Notes: generated by a model not told the origin, from the sequence alone. A stretch of 27,135 nt of DNA from DASRCB01 sp035653295 (GCA_035653295.1 DASRCB010000386.1:1-27135), one strand, 5' to 3'. Shown: positions 7,820 through 15,337, numbered from the stretch's first letter. Numbers and translations are program-made.

Positions 7820-8810
7820 TCCACTGGCCCGAGCCGGTGGCTCGAAATATGGCATCGATGACGGCCATATTTCGCAGCGAGTCCTCCAGCGGGGTCGGCA
7901 CTTCGCCGTGTCCGCGAATCGCTCTCGAAAACGCATCCGCCTGGATGGTGTATTGATTCACCACTGGGAACTCTTCGACGCGAATGCCTGCGCCGAACAG
8001 ATCCGATCCGTCGTCGATGAATATACGGCAGGGTTGGTTCGGCGGAGCATTAAAGGGGATCTCCACCTCGATACGCCCTCGCGTGCCGAGGATCTGGACG
8101 CGCTGCCACGGTACCAGCTGGGTGCCGCAGGTGAACAGCGCCTGGCCGCTGGGGAACTCCAGAATCGCGGAGGTCAGGCGGTCCACTTCCATACCGGGAT
8201 CCCGCTCCATCAGCGCGGCCACTCGCCGCGGCTCCTCCTCGAACAGGAAGCGTGAGATCTGGATGGGGTAGCAGCCGATATCCATCAACCCGCCGCCGCC
8301 GATATCGGCCTGATTGCGGATGTTTGCCGGATCGTCGTTGAAGTAGCTGAACCCGGTCATGATGGCGCGCAGGGCGCCGATTCCGCCTGAGCGCACCAGT
8401 TCGCGGGCGCGCAGCCACTGCGGATGGGTGCGCACCATGAACGCCTCCCCGATCTTCACCCCGGTGCGGTCGCGCGCGGCAATGAGGGCGCAGCACTCGG
8501 CGGTGCTGAGGCCGATCGGCTTCTCACAAAGGACGTGCTTGCCCGCTTCGGCCGCGCGAATGGACCACGGCACGTGCAAATGGTTCGGAAGCGGATTGTA
8601 GACGGCTTCGATATCCGGATCCGCGAGGAGTTCCTCGTAGGAGCCGTACCAGCGGGGAATCCCGAGCTCGGCGGCGGCCTCACGAGCCTTCCGCGCATCG
8701 CGTGAGGCGATCGCCGTAACCTCCGACATCTCTCCGCGCTGCATAGCGGGGATCACCTTCACGGTGGCGATCCGCGCCACCCCCAGAACACCCCAGTGCA
8801 CTTTCCGCAT
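7800..8810 (-). CDS. Gfo/Idh/MocA-family NAD(P)-dependent oxidoreductase
   Basis: A 336-residue protein with the N-terminal Rossmann loop GVLGVARIA (7-15), the cofactor-site segment VYNPLPNHLHVPW and the catalytic motif CEKPIG (K97). The C-terminal alpha/beta substrate domain carries GGGGLMDIGCYPIQISRFLF. Family members oxidise or reduce sugars, inositols and related polyols or dihydrodiols. The region RTHPQWLRARELV then GALRAIMTGFSYFNDDPANIR resembles the glucose-fructose oxidoreductase / dihydrodiol dehydrogenase-like branch, but the substrate cannot be read from sequence. No signal peptide is present, so it is cytoplasmic. The gene converges on and overlaps the ADOP gene at its 3' end, and has its own promoter candidate at 8824-8852. 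Confidence 0.9.
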   Translation of the reverse strand: MRKVHWGVLGVARIATVKVIPAMQRGEMSEVTAIASRDARKAREAAAELGIPRWYGSYEELLADPDIEAVYNPLPNHLHVPWSIRAAEAGKHVLCEKPIGLSTAECCALIAARDRTGVKIGEAFMVRTHPQWLRARELVRSGGIGALRAIMTGFSYFNDDPANIRNQADIGGGGLMDIGCYPIQISRFLFEEEPRRVAALMERDPGMEVDRLTSAILEFPSGQALFTCGTQLVPWQRVQILGTRGRIEVEIPFNAPPNQPCRIFIDDGSDLFGAGIRVEEFPVVNQYTIQADAFSRAIRGHGEVPTPLEDSLRNMAVIDAIFRATGSGQWITPEAP

Positions 8811-8823
8811 AGGAAGTGTGTTC

Positions 8824-8852
8824 AGTGTATCGTGGGCGGGGTCAGGTCTCTA
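8824..8852 (-). promoter_or_regulatory. Candidate promoter of the Gfo/Idh/MocA gene with flanking inverted repeat
   Basis: On the minus strand, TAGAGA (8852-8847) and TACACT (8829-8824) are spaced by 17 bp; each matches its consensus at 4 of 6 positions. They lie 13 nt upstream of the ATG at 8810. A 7-bp inverted repeat GTATCGT (8827-8833) / ACGATAC (8852-8858) brackets the spacer and overlaps both boxes, so it could be an operator. Confidence 0.3.
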
Positions 8853-8876
8853 CGATACGCAGCGTGATCGCGCAAC

Positions 8877-8893
8877 GGCCGGGATGCTCGGCC
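8877..8893 (-). terminator. Weak hairpin directly after nuoI
   Basis: GGCCG/CGGCC stem of 5 bp with a 7-nt loop, starting directly after the nuoI stop codon (TAA at 8896-8894). No U-tract follows on the minus strand (GTTGCG), so this is only a possible 3'-end structure. Confidence 0.25.
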
Positions 8894-9409
8894 TTAATGG
8901 GCCGCGTTCTGCTCGGACGGGACGTGCTCTTCGCTGGCCTTCAGCGGATACTTCGCGCCTTCGGGAATTGGCGCCAGCATCTGCTCCTTGCGGTAAATCA
9001 GCGTGGAAGTGTTGTAGCTGGCGATCTCGAACCCGTGGCCGTGCGTGATCGCGTCCGTGGGACAGGCTTCCACACAGTAGCCGCAGAAGATGCAGCGGTT
9101 GTAGTCGATGTTGTAAACCTTCGCGTAGCGGTCGCCGCCGCTGATGCGCACCAGATCCGTATTCTCGGCCGCCTCGATGTAGATGCAATCCGAGGGGCAT
9201 GCCGCCGCGCACAGGAAGCAGGCCACACACTTTTCGAGGCCATTCTCGTCGCGCTGCAGCACGTGCACGCCGCGATAACGCTCCTGGAAATTCGGCGGCG
9301 CGTCCGGATACACTTCCGTGATGGTCGGGTTGAACATCTCCCGGAAAGTGACGCCCATCCCTTTGGCAATGGCCGCCGCGGAATCCAGAACTTCGGTGAG
9401 CTTCGGCAT
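8894..9409 (-). CDS. nuoI: NADH-quinone oxidoreductase subunit I (two 4Fe-4S ferredoxin subunit)
   Basis: A 171-residue protein of normal NuoI length. It has two CxxCxxCxxxCP motifs, C61-VACFLCAAA-C71-P and C106-IFCGYCVEA-C116-P, which bind the N6a and N6b clusters that pass electrons toward the quinone site of complex I. The N-terminal region (AKGMGVTFREMF) and YRGVHVLQRDENGLEKCVAC match the family. NuoI sits in the peripheral arm at the membrane face. It is unusual that no other nuo gene is adjacent: neighbours are an oxidoreductase and a HAD phosphatase. It may complement a nuo operon elsewhere, or be an extra copy. It is divergent from the HAD gene across 48 bp. Confidence 0.92.
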   Translation of the reverse strand: MPKLTEVLDSAAAIAKGMGVTFREMFNPTITEVYPDAPPNFQERYRGVHVLQRDENGLEKCVACFLCAAACPSDCIYIEAAENTDLVRISGGDRYAKVYNIDYNRCIFCGYCVEACPTDAITHGHGFEIASYNTSTLIYRKEQMLAPIPEGAKYPLKASEEHVPSEQNAAH

Positions 9410-9457
9410 CCTCAGTTCCGAGTTTAGCAGGGGAAGGCGCCAGCACCCGCGCTATGG

Positions 9458-10075
9458 TTGGCGTTAGTGATCCGCACCATCATCTTCGACCTTGGTGGCG
9501 TTATCGTGCCTTTCGACATGGCACGTGGATACGCCGCGCTCGAGCGCCTCTCCGGCTGCCCGGCCGCGGAGATTCCGAAGCGGCTCGCCGCCACAGACCT
9601 GGTGCGCCGTTTCGAGACCGGCGGTCTCGAGCCGCGGGAGTTCGTCGCGCAGTTGAGCTCCCACCTTGGCGTCAACACCAGCTATGAGGAGTTCTGCAGC
9701 CTGTGGTCCTGCATCTTCCTCCCAGGGACACTCGTGCCAGAGGTCGCCATCGAAGCTCTGCACCGCCGCCATCGACTGCTGCTGCTGTCCAACACGAATT
9801 CTCTGCATTTCGAGATGATTTCCGCGTCTTACCCTGTGTTGCGCCACTTTGACGATGTCATCCTTTCCCATGAAGTGGGCCTCCTGAAACCCGCGCCGGA
9901 GATATACGCGGCGGCCATCGCCCGCGCCGGCTGCTTCCCCGGCGAGTGCCTCTTCATCGACGATCTCGCCGTTAACGTCAAGGCCGCCCGATCCGCCGGA
10001 ATCGACGCGCTCCGTTTCGAGAGCTGGGAAAGTCTGCAGCCTGAGCTGCGCTCCCGCGGCATCTACTGGGAATAG
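9458..10075 (+). CDS. HAD-superfamily (subfamily IA) phosphohydrolase
   Basis: About 205 residues with all four HAD motifs: IIFDLGGVIV (nucleophile Asp; the +2 position is Gly rather than the usual Asp, as in YihX-like enzymes), LLLSNTNSLHF (motif II), GLLKPAPEIY (motif III Lys) and LFIDDLAVNVKAA (motif IV). YihX-type HADs dephosphorylate sugar phosphates such as alpha-glucose-1-phosphate; the substrate here is inferred only loosely. Start choice is uncertain. TTG 9458 gives the longest form, but GTG 9467 would place the initiator directly before IRTIIFDLGGV as in most relatives. A TATGGT hexamer at 9453-9458 would fit a leaderless start at the GTG. It heads a plus-strand run with the EamA transporter 13 nt downstream. 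Confidence 0.88.
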   Translation: MALVIRTIIFDLGGVIVPFDMARGYAALERLSGCPAAEIPKRLAATDLVRRFETGGLEPREFVAQLSSHLGVNTSYEEFCSLWSCIFLPGTLVPEVAIEALHRRHRLLLLSNTNSLHFEMISASYPVLRHFDDVILSHEVGLLKPAPEIYAAAIARAGCFPGECLFIDDLAVNVKAARSAGIDALRFESWESLQPELRSRGIYWE

Positions 10076-10088
10076 TGAGCCACGCCGC

Positions 10089-11012
10089 ATGCATGCGATC
10101 AAGAACGGCATCCTCATGGCCGTGCTGGCGCACTCCTTCATCGGCGCCTCGCTCATATGGGACAAGGTTCTGCTCCGAAACCCCCAAACGAAAAACCTTC
10201 CCGCCTATGTCTTCTGGCTGGGCGCGATCAGCATTTTCGGTCTGGCTCTGCTGCCGTTCGGCTTCCATGTGCCTGCGCCGAACCTGTGCGCCATCGCATT
10301 TCTTGCGGGCGTGCTGAATCTGGTTGCTTCCTGGTTTTACTACTATGCCCTGAACGCCGGCGAGGCCTCGGAAACGCTGGCCATCATGGGAGGCTTTTCC
10401 CCGGTGGCGACCGCCCTGATCGCAGTGCCTCTGTTGAAACAGCCGCTGGGACGCAGCCCGGTGGCGTTCTCGCTCATGGTGGCCGGCGGGTTCGTCATGT
10501 TCCTGTCGGAAAACCTGAATGTCAGACGCGTGCTGCCCAGCGTCCTGACTGGATCGGTGACATTCGGCCTGGTCAACGTCCTCGAGAAAATCGTCTACGA
10601 CCAGACGAATTTCGTGTCCGGCTATGTCGTTTTCACTCTGGGGACCGTCGCCGGCGCGCTGGCAATGCTGCTGCGCCCTTCCTGGCGCCGCCAGATTTTC
10701 ACAACCTCGGAAAACGCCCCGCCGCGCAGCCGTTTCTGGTACTTCATTAACCGCTTCGTCAACGGCCTCGGCTCCTTCCTTGTGTATTACGCCATCAGCC
10801 TTGCCGCGCCGGCTCTCGTTGACGCCATCACCGGCCTGCGATACGTCATCATCTTTATCGGCGCGTGGCTGCTCACGCGCTGGCATCCCGACTGGCTGAA
10901 GGAAGAGTTCTCCGGGCGGGTCCTGCTGGCCAAGGCCGGGGGAACGGCGCTCGTAATCGCCGGGCTCGTACTGCTGAGCATTACCGAAGGCGGCGCCGCC
11001 TCCTCCGGATAG
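10089..11012 (+). CDS. EamA/DMT-family membrane transporter
   Basis: A 307-residue protein with about ten predicted transmembrane helices in two EamA-like halves. The first half ends with VAFSLMVAGGFVMFLSEN and the second with GTALVIAGLVLLSITEGG. Both halves have the DMT pattern of a helix pair followed by a Pro/Gly-containing helix (NAGEASETLAIMGGFSPVATALIAVPLL; LAAPALVDAITGLRYVIIFIGAWL). The family exports or imports small metabolites; the substrate is unknown. The start ATG 10089 lies 13 nt after the HAD stop, and the GH13 gene begins 40 nt downstream, suggesting one transcript. A link to sugar phosphate or trehalose handling is only suggested by context. Confidence 0.85.
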   Translation: MHAIKNGILMAVLAHSFIGASLIWDKVLLRNPQTKNLPAYVFWLGAISIFGLALLPFGFHVPAPNLCAIAFLAGVLNLVASWFYYYALNAGEASETLAIMGGFSPVATALIAVPLLKQPLGRSPVAFSLMVAGGFVMFLSENLNVRRVLPSVLTGSVTFGLVNVLEKIVYDQTNFVSGYVVFTLGTVAGALAMLLRPSWRRQIFTTSENAPPRSRFWYFINRFVNGLGSFLVYYAISLAAPALVDAITGLRYVIIFIGAWLLTRWHPDWLKEEFSGRVLLAKAGGTALVIAGLVLLSITEGGAASSG

Positions 11013-11052
11013 CCGTATCAGACGAACCGTCCGCCGCGTCTATGGACGAACT

Positions 11053-12690
11053 ATGGAACGCCCCTGGCACAAAAGCGCGATCGTCTACACCGTTGATGTC
11101 GAAACTTTCGCCGATGGAAATGGCGATGGCATCGGCGATTTTCAGGGCCTCGCCGGCAAGCTGGACTACCTGGCCGGTCTGAACATCAACTGCATTTGGC
11201 TGCAGCCCTTCTTTCCCTCGCCTAATCGCGATCATGGCTACGACATCGCCGACTACTACACCGTCGATCCGCGCCACGGCACGCTGGGCGACTTCGTGGA
11301 GTTTTCTCAGGCTGCCCGTGACCGCGGTATCCGCGTCATCGCCGATCTGGTGGTGAACCATACCTCCATCGATCACCCCTGGTTTCAGGAGGCCCGGCGA
11401 GACGAAAAATCGAAATACCGTCAGTATTACGTCTGGTCAAAGGACAAGCCGGCAAATGCGGACCAGGGCATGGTCTTCCCCGGGAAGGAGAAAACCACCT
11501 GGACATGGGATGACTGCGCGAAGCGCTATTATTACCACCGTTTCTACTGGCATCAGCCGGATCTCGACACCGGAAACCCCGCCGTGCGCAACGAGATCGA
11601 CAAGATCATCAAATGCTGGCTGCAACTCGGCGTATCGGGGTTTCGGGTTGACGCGCTCCCGTTCATCATTACCTCCAAGGGGCCGGGAAAATCAGGCTTC
11701 GGCGACTGCCCCGAGTACCTCGTGGCCATGCGCCAGTGCCTGTCCTGGCATCGTGGAGACGCTGTGTTCATGGGCGAGGCAAACCTTCCACCCGAGCAGG
11801 TCCCGATGTACTTCGGCGAGGGCGATCGCGTTCACGTCATCTTCAATTTCTTCGTCAATCAGCATTTCTTTCTCGCGCTCGCCAGAGGCGATGCGCGGCC
11901 CATCGTGGATGCTTACGCAGCGCTTCCGAAGATCCCGGAATTCTGTCAATGGGCCAACTTCCTGCGCACGCACGACGAGCTCGATCTGGCCCGCCTGACC
12001 GATGCCGAGCGGCAGGAGGTTTTTCGCGCCTTCGGCCCCGAGCCGAACATGCAGCTTTACGGCCGTGGCATCCGGCGGCGGCTTGCGCCTATGCTCGGCA
12101 ACGATCGCGCGCGCATCGAACTGGCGCACAGCATAATGCTCACCCTGCCCGGCACGCCGGTCCTGCGGTATGGGGATGAGATCGGCATGGGAGAGAACCT
12201 CGCTCTCGAAGAACGCGACAGCATCCGCACTCCCATGCAATGGGCAAACACCAGCAATGGCGGCTTTTCGACCGCCCCGGCCGGCAGGCTCGTGCTGCCG
12301 GTCATCGGCGGCGGTGAGTTCGGTTATGAAAAGGTCAATGTGGCGGCGCAGCAGCGCGACCCGGAGTCGTTGCTCAACTGGGTGGAGAAAATGACCCGTT
12401 TACGGATGCGCGTTCCTGAGTTCGGAGCGGGTTCCGCGGCATTCCTGGAGACGAGCGACCCGGCGGTGCTGGCCCAGTGCAGCACGCTCGGCCCTTCCTC
12501 CGTCTTTGCCGTTCACAACCTGAGCGCGCGCGGCGTTGAAGTGGACGTGAACCTGGGCCGCGGGGTCGACGGGCTCTTCGATCTGCTGACCAACCGCGAG
12601 CACGAGGTTCGCAGTCCCGAGCGGCATCGCTTCCAGTTGAACCCGTACGGCTATCTGTGGCTGCGCTCAGGCGGCGGGAACGATACCTGA
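11053..12690 (+). CDS. GH13 alpha-amylase-family enzyme, trehalose synthase-like
   Basis: A 545-residue (beta/alpha)8 GH13 enzyme with VYTVDVETFADGNGDGIGDFQGL at the start and the family regions DLVVNHTS (97-104), GFRVDALPF (nucleophile D200), FMGEANL (acid/base E242) and LRTHDELDL (transition-state stabiliser D308). A C-terminal beta domain follows (~430-540). The opening region, the DHPWFQEAR segment and the YYVWSKDK segment resemble TreS, which interconverts maltose and trehalose. An amylosucrase-like or alpha-glucosidase role cannot be excluded. There is no fused maltokinase domain and none next door, nor are treY/treZ or glgE. No signal peptide is visible, so it is cytoplasmic. The EamA gene upstream (40 nt) and the protease downstream (69 nt) are on the same strand. 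Confidence 0.88.
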   Translation: MERPWHKSAIVYTVDVETFADGNGDGIGDFQGLAGKLDYLAGLNINCIWLQPFFPSPNRDHGYDIADYYTVDPRHGTLGDFVEFSQAARDRGIRVIADLVVNHTSIDHPWFQEARRDEKSKYRQYYVWSKDKPANADQGMVFPGKEKTTWTWDDCAKRYYYHRFYWHQPDLDTGNPAVRNEIDKIIKCWLQLGVSGFRVDALPFIITSKGPGKSGFGDCPEYLVAMRQCLSWHRGDAVFMGEANLPPEQVPMYFGEGDRVHVIFNFFVNQHFFLALARGDARPIVDAYAALPKIPEFCQWANFLRTHDELDLARLTDAERQEVFRAFGPEPNMQLYGRGIRRRLAPMLGNDRARIELAHSIMLTLPGTPVLRYGDEIGMGENLALEERDSIRTPMQWANTSNGGFSTAPAGRLVLPVIGGGEFGYEKVNVAAQQRDPESLLNWVEKMTRLRMRVPEFGAGSAAFLETSDPAVLAQCSTLGPSSVFAVHNLSARGVEVDVNLGRGVDGLFDLLTNREHEVRSPERHRFQLNPYGYLWLRSGGGNDT

Positions 12691-12759
12691 TCGCGGCCGC
12701 GGAACGCAGTCCCCTTTTTCTCGATTTTTGCGCTTGAATATAACGAGAGGAACTGCAAC

Positions 12760-14292
12760 ATGGCTTCCACGCCTCAGCGTTATATTTTGGCTCCCGTGCA
12801 GGGCTTTCGCGCGTCGCGCGACAATCCCCGCGAAATGAGCCTGTTCTCCAGTCTTCACCGGCTTGCGACGACCAGCGCCGTTGGCGCGCTGAGCTCACCG
12901 TTGGGCGCGGGCATCCCGATGCGGGTAGTCGATTCGATCGGAGAAACGAAACCGAAGCTGATCGAATGCCTGCCGGAGAATCTCGCCGCGTTGCGCGCGA
13001 GTCATCCATCGATGCGCATCCTGCCGGTCGTTTATTACCAGCCGGCGCTCGCGCCGCGCGCGCGCGTCCGTCGCGCTATGGCTATGGCCGCGGCCGCGGC
13101 GGCGCCCGCACCCGCTCCCGGCCTCTCCGTTCAGGTGCTTTCCGGCGCGACCGGCAGCCCCGCGGCCGGCGTCACCGTGGTGGCCTTCACCGATTTCGCC
13201 AGCCGCACTGGAGCGGAAGGCACCACCGACGCCGCCGGGCGCGTCACGCTTGCGCTCGGGGGCGTTACGGCCCACATCGAGCGCCTTTATATCTATCCGC
13301 CCACCGATCCTGCCAGCGGCGACTGGCCGGCGCTCCAGGAGAACGTAGTTCTGAACTCGGGCGACACTATCCAGCTGCTGGCCGTCGATCTGTCATTCCA
13401 GGACTGCGTCCGCCACTTCTACGGAGCCGATGACCTGGCGCTCGGCGCCGGCGTCACCGTCGGCGTGGTCGACTCGGGCGTAGCCCTGAATCACCCGGAC
13501 CTGACCGTCAGCGGGGGTCAGAACACGGTTACCGGCGAAGATCCTTCGCTGTTCGGCGACAATGCCACGGAAGGACATGGCACTCATGTCGCCGGCATCA
13601 TCGCCGCCCGTGGGACGCCTCCCACCGGCATCCGCGGGGTTGCGCCAGGAGTTACGCTGCGCAGCTATCGCGTCTTTGGGCAGGGGCAGCTGAACGCATC
13701 GAACTACGACATCGCCAAGGCAGTCGATGCCGCGGTTTCCGACGGCTGCATGCTGCTGAACCTGAGCCTTGGCAGCGCCGCGGGCAGCCCACCGGACCCC
13801 GCGCTCGAGTCCGCCCTGACGGATGCTCATAACGCCGGCGTGCTCGTCTTCGTGGCCAACGGAAACGATGGACGCCAGCCGGTCGGGTATCCCGCTTCCG
13901 ACACCTTCAGCCAGGCGGTTTCGGCCATGGGCCGCACCGGCACGTTCCCCGACGGAACCGAACCCGCAGGCAGCGTCGCGGCGCCGTTCGGAACCGACCC
14001 GGCGAATTTTATTGCTGATTTCTCCAATATCGGCCCGGAAACCGACTTTACCGGACCGGGGGTAGGCGTCATTTCCACGCTGCCCGGCGGCTACGGCGTC
14101 ATGAGCGGAACTTCGATGGCCACTCCCGCCGAGGTCGGGGCCGCGGCGCGCGTGCTGTCCGCGGATCCGAGCATACTGGCCATGGCCGCGAACGCCGACC
14201 GCACCGCGGCGATGATCGCCGCGCTCGCCGCAAAGACGACGGATCTCGGCTTCGATCCGACGTTCGAAGGCAAGGGAATCATCACGCCCTGA
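12760..14292 (+). CDS. Subtilisin-family (S8) serine protease with N-terminal propeptide-like region
   Basis: A 510-residue protease. The catalytic domain (~215-510) carries VGVVDSGVALNHPDL (D238), GHGTHVAGI (H273), the oxyanion region VFVANGNDG (N369) and GTSMATP (S452). Residues 1-98 are propeptide-like: RYILAPVQGF, then MRVVDSIGETKPKLIEC, then LAALRASHPSMRILPVVYYQPA. A low-complexity Ala/Pro linker (106-120) follows, then a carboxypeptidase-regulatory-like beta domain at ~122-210. No signal peptide is obvious, so the protein is either intracellular or exported by a non-Sec route. The ribosome-binding site is GAGAGG (12745-12750) before ATG 12760. A TATAAC box at 12739-12744 could be a -10 but would exclude that site from the mRNA, so it is doubtful. 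The 80-residue gene 18 nt downstream resembles the protease's own N-terminus. Confidence 0.92.
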   Translation: MASTPQRYILAPVQGFRASRDNPREMSLFSSLHRLATTSAVGALSSPLGAGIPMRVVDSIGETKPKLIECLPENLAALRASHPSMRILPVVYYQPALAPRARVRRAMAMAAAAAAPAPAPGLSVQVLSGATGSPAAGVTVVAFTDFASRTGAEGTTDAAGRVTLALGGVTAHIERLYIYPPTDPASGDWPALQENVVLNSGDTIQLLAVDLSFQDCVRHFYGADDLALGAGVTVGVVDSGVALNHPDLTVSGGQNTVTGEDPSLFGDNATEGHGTHVAGIIAARGTPPTGIRGVAPGVTLRSYRVFGQGQLNASNYDIAKAVDAAVSDGCMLLNLSLGSAAGSPPDPALESALTDAHNAGVLVFVANGNDGRQPVGYPASDTFSQAVSAMGRTGTFPDGTEPAGSVAAPFGTDPANFIADFSNIGPETDFTGPGVGVISTLPGGYGVMSGTSMATPAEVGAAARVLSADPSILAMAANADRTAAMIAALAAKTTDLGFDPTFEGKGIITP

Positions 14293-14310
14293 CACTGCTA
14301 TGGTGGCTGT

Positions 14311-14553
14311 ATGGCGCGGTTCATTCTTCGTTATTCAGGTGGCGCGGCCCCAGAGGAGCACGCCGACCTCGTCAACGCGGCCTCGAATGTGAAGGTCCTC
14401 GACCGCAGTCCGAAGATGATGCTCGTCGAAGCCAGTGAAGACGACGCCCAAAAACTCGCAGGACAGCTTCCGGGGTGGAGTCTGCACCCCGAGCAGCAAT
14501 ACAACATCCCGGACACGCGGAAGCGCATCGTCAACGACGTCGAGCCGGCATAG
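14311..14553 (+). CDS. Small protein resembling a free-standing subtilisin propeptide (I9-like inhibitor/chaperone)
   Basis: An 80-residue soluble protein with no signal peptide. It follows the S8 protease by 18 nt. Its pattern R-F-I-L near the start, VKVLDRSPKMMLVEAS, DDAQKLAGQLPGWSLHP and EQQYNIP parallels the protease's own N-terminus (RYIL; MRVVDSIGETKPKLIEC; ENLAALRASHPSMRILP; VVYYQP) in order and spacing. The predicted beta-alpha-beta-beta-alpha-beta arrangement is that of subtilisin propeptides and I9-type inhibitors, which fold and inhibit the cognate protease. A role as a trans-acting inhibitor or chaperone of the neighbouring protease is therefore inferred, not shown. No sequence family name is certain. 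A TATGGT hexamer (14299-14304) lies just upstream, so it could also be transcribed separately as a leaderless mRNA. Confidence 0.7.
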   Translation: MARFILRYSGGAAPEEHADLVNAASNVKVLDRSPKMMLVEASEDDAQKLAGQLPGWSLHPEQQYNIPDTRKRIVNDVEPA

Positions 14554-14653
14554 CCCGCTCACTACCAAACGCAGTAACCTTGCCGGGTGCGGCAACGGAT
14601 TTACGATCTGTCGCGTCAGAAACGCCAGGGCAGGCAGGAGCGGCCCGACATCC

Positions 14654-14947
14654 GATCTGGACGGTCGGCTTGACGCCTATTTCGCGACGCTCCGCTCCTG
14701 GCCGCTTAGCAGCGCCCTGAAACGCAGTATCGCGAACTGGCCGTTGTACGCCGCAGTCAGTGGATCGGCGATGGCGATGGTTGGAGGCGCGGCGGCGGCA
14801 GCAATCGTTGCCGGCGGCCCGGCCGCCGCGGAACCGACCGCGAGCGTCCGGCTCATCAGGCGGCAAATTCGAAATCCGCCCGATTCATCGCTCGTGCGAA
14901 AGCGGGCGTCATCAGGCCGGGCGCGTCACTCCGCCCAGCGAAGTTAG
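14654..14947 (+). pseudogene. Remnant of a lineage-typical protein N-terminus (NWPLYAAVSGSAMAM motif)
   Basis: This frame reads DLDGRLDAYFATLRSWPLSSAL then RSIANWPLYAAVSGSAMAMV, GGAAAAAIVAGG and ASVRLIRRQIRNPP. To my recollection the NW(P)xYAAVxGSAMAM segment is the N-terminal part of large secreted or surface proteins in Bryobacterales. No ATG, GTG or TTG stands in frame at a sensible position upstream, and the tail after IRNPP (SSLVRKRASSGRARHSAQRS) has no family character before the stop at 14947. It looks like a 5' fragment left after deletion, possibly with further frame damage. The identification is from memory of the motif and is tentative. Confidence 0.4.
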
Positions 14948-14964
14948 GAACTCGCCATTCCACC

Positions 14965-15183
14965 ATGACGAGCCTGGCGCGGCGGCCGCGGACGCAGTTC
15001 CTGATTGTCGAGCACGCCGCCGCCATCTCCAATCCGCTCGCCGCCGCCGAAGCAGTTAACGATTTTCTGGGCGGAAGGCTCGATGTCCGAAAAATGGCCG
15101 CCCGAGTCGACCCCGCCCTGCACCGCAACAAGCGTCAGGAGTTCTCCGCCGAACGCTTGTCGGTACGTAGTGTGAGCAAATGA
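14965..15183 (+). pseudogene. C-terminal remnant of a sulfotransferase-like protein
   Basis: A 72-codon frame with RPRTQFLIVEHAAAISNPLA then AEAVNDFLGGRLDVRKMAARV and DPALHRNKRQ. This pattern (vLxVeyaaxxxdPlaaAxxvnxFLGGxLDvxxMAaxVDPaLhRNr) is the C-terminal end of a bacterial sulfotransferase-type family. The PAPS-binding P-loop region and about 200 residues expected upstream are missing, and the preceding open frame has no matching sequence. It is best read as the 3' end of a deleted gene. Its last 49 bp overlap the small minus-strand gene at 15135-15311. The ATG at 14965 is probably accidental. Confidence 0.5.
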
Positions 15184-15311
15184 TGCAGCGCGAAGGCGAC
15201 TTCATCCGGGTGCGAGGCGCACCAGGCAACGATGCGCTCGAACCTGATGGTGTCGTCCGCGGTGAGGCTGAGTTCCATCAGCTCGGCTTCGATGATCTCC
15301 GGGTCGCGCAT
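15135..15311 (-). CDS. Small conserved-looking hypothetical protein downstream of MATE gene
   Basis: A 58-residue acidic/helical protein: MRDPEIIEAELMELSLTADD, then FERIVAWCASHPDEVAFALH and HLLTLRTDKRSAENS. It begins 26 nt after the MATE stop codon, with GGAAG about 6 nt upstream of ATG 15311, so it reads like a real second gene of that operon. I do not recognise a family. A longer reading back to 15470 would enter the MATE gene out of frame and adds low-quality, Arg/His-rich sequence, so it is not used. Overlap with the sulfotransferase remnant on the other strand is at the 3' end only. Confidence 0.55.
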   Translation of the reverse strand: MRDPEIIEAELMELSLTADDTIRFERIVAWCASHPDEVAFALHHLLTLRTDKRSAENS

Positions 15312-15337
15312 GAGACTTCCAGCATGCCATAGGCGCC

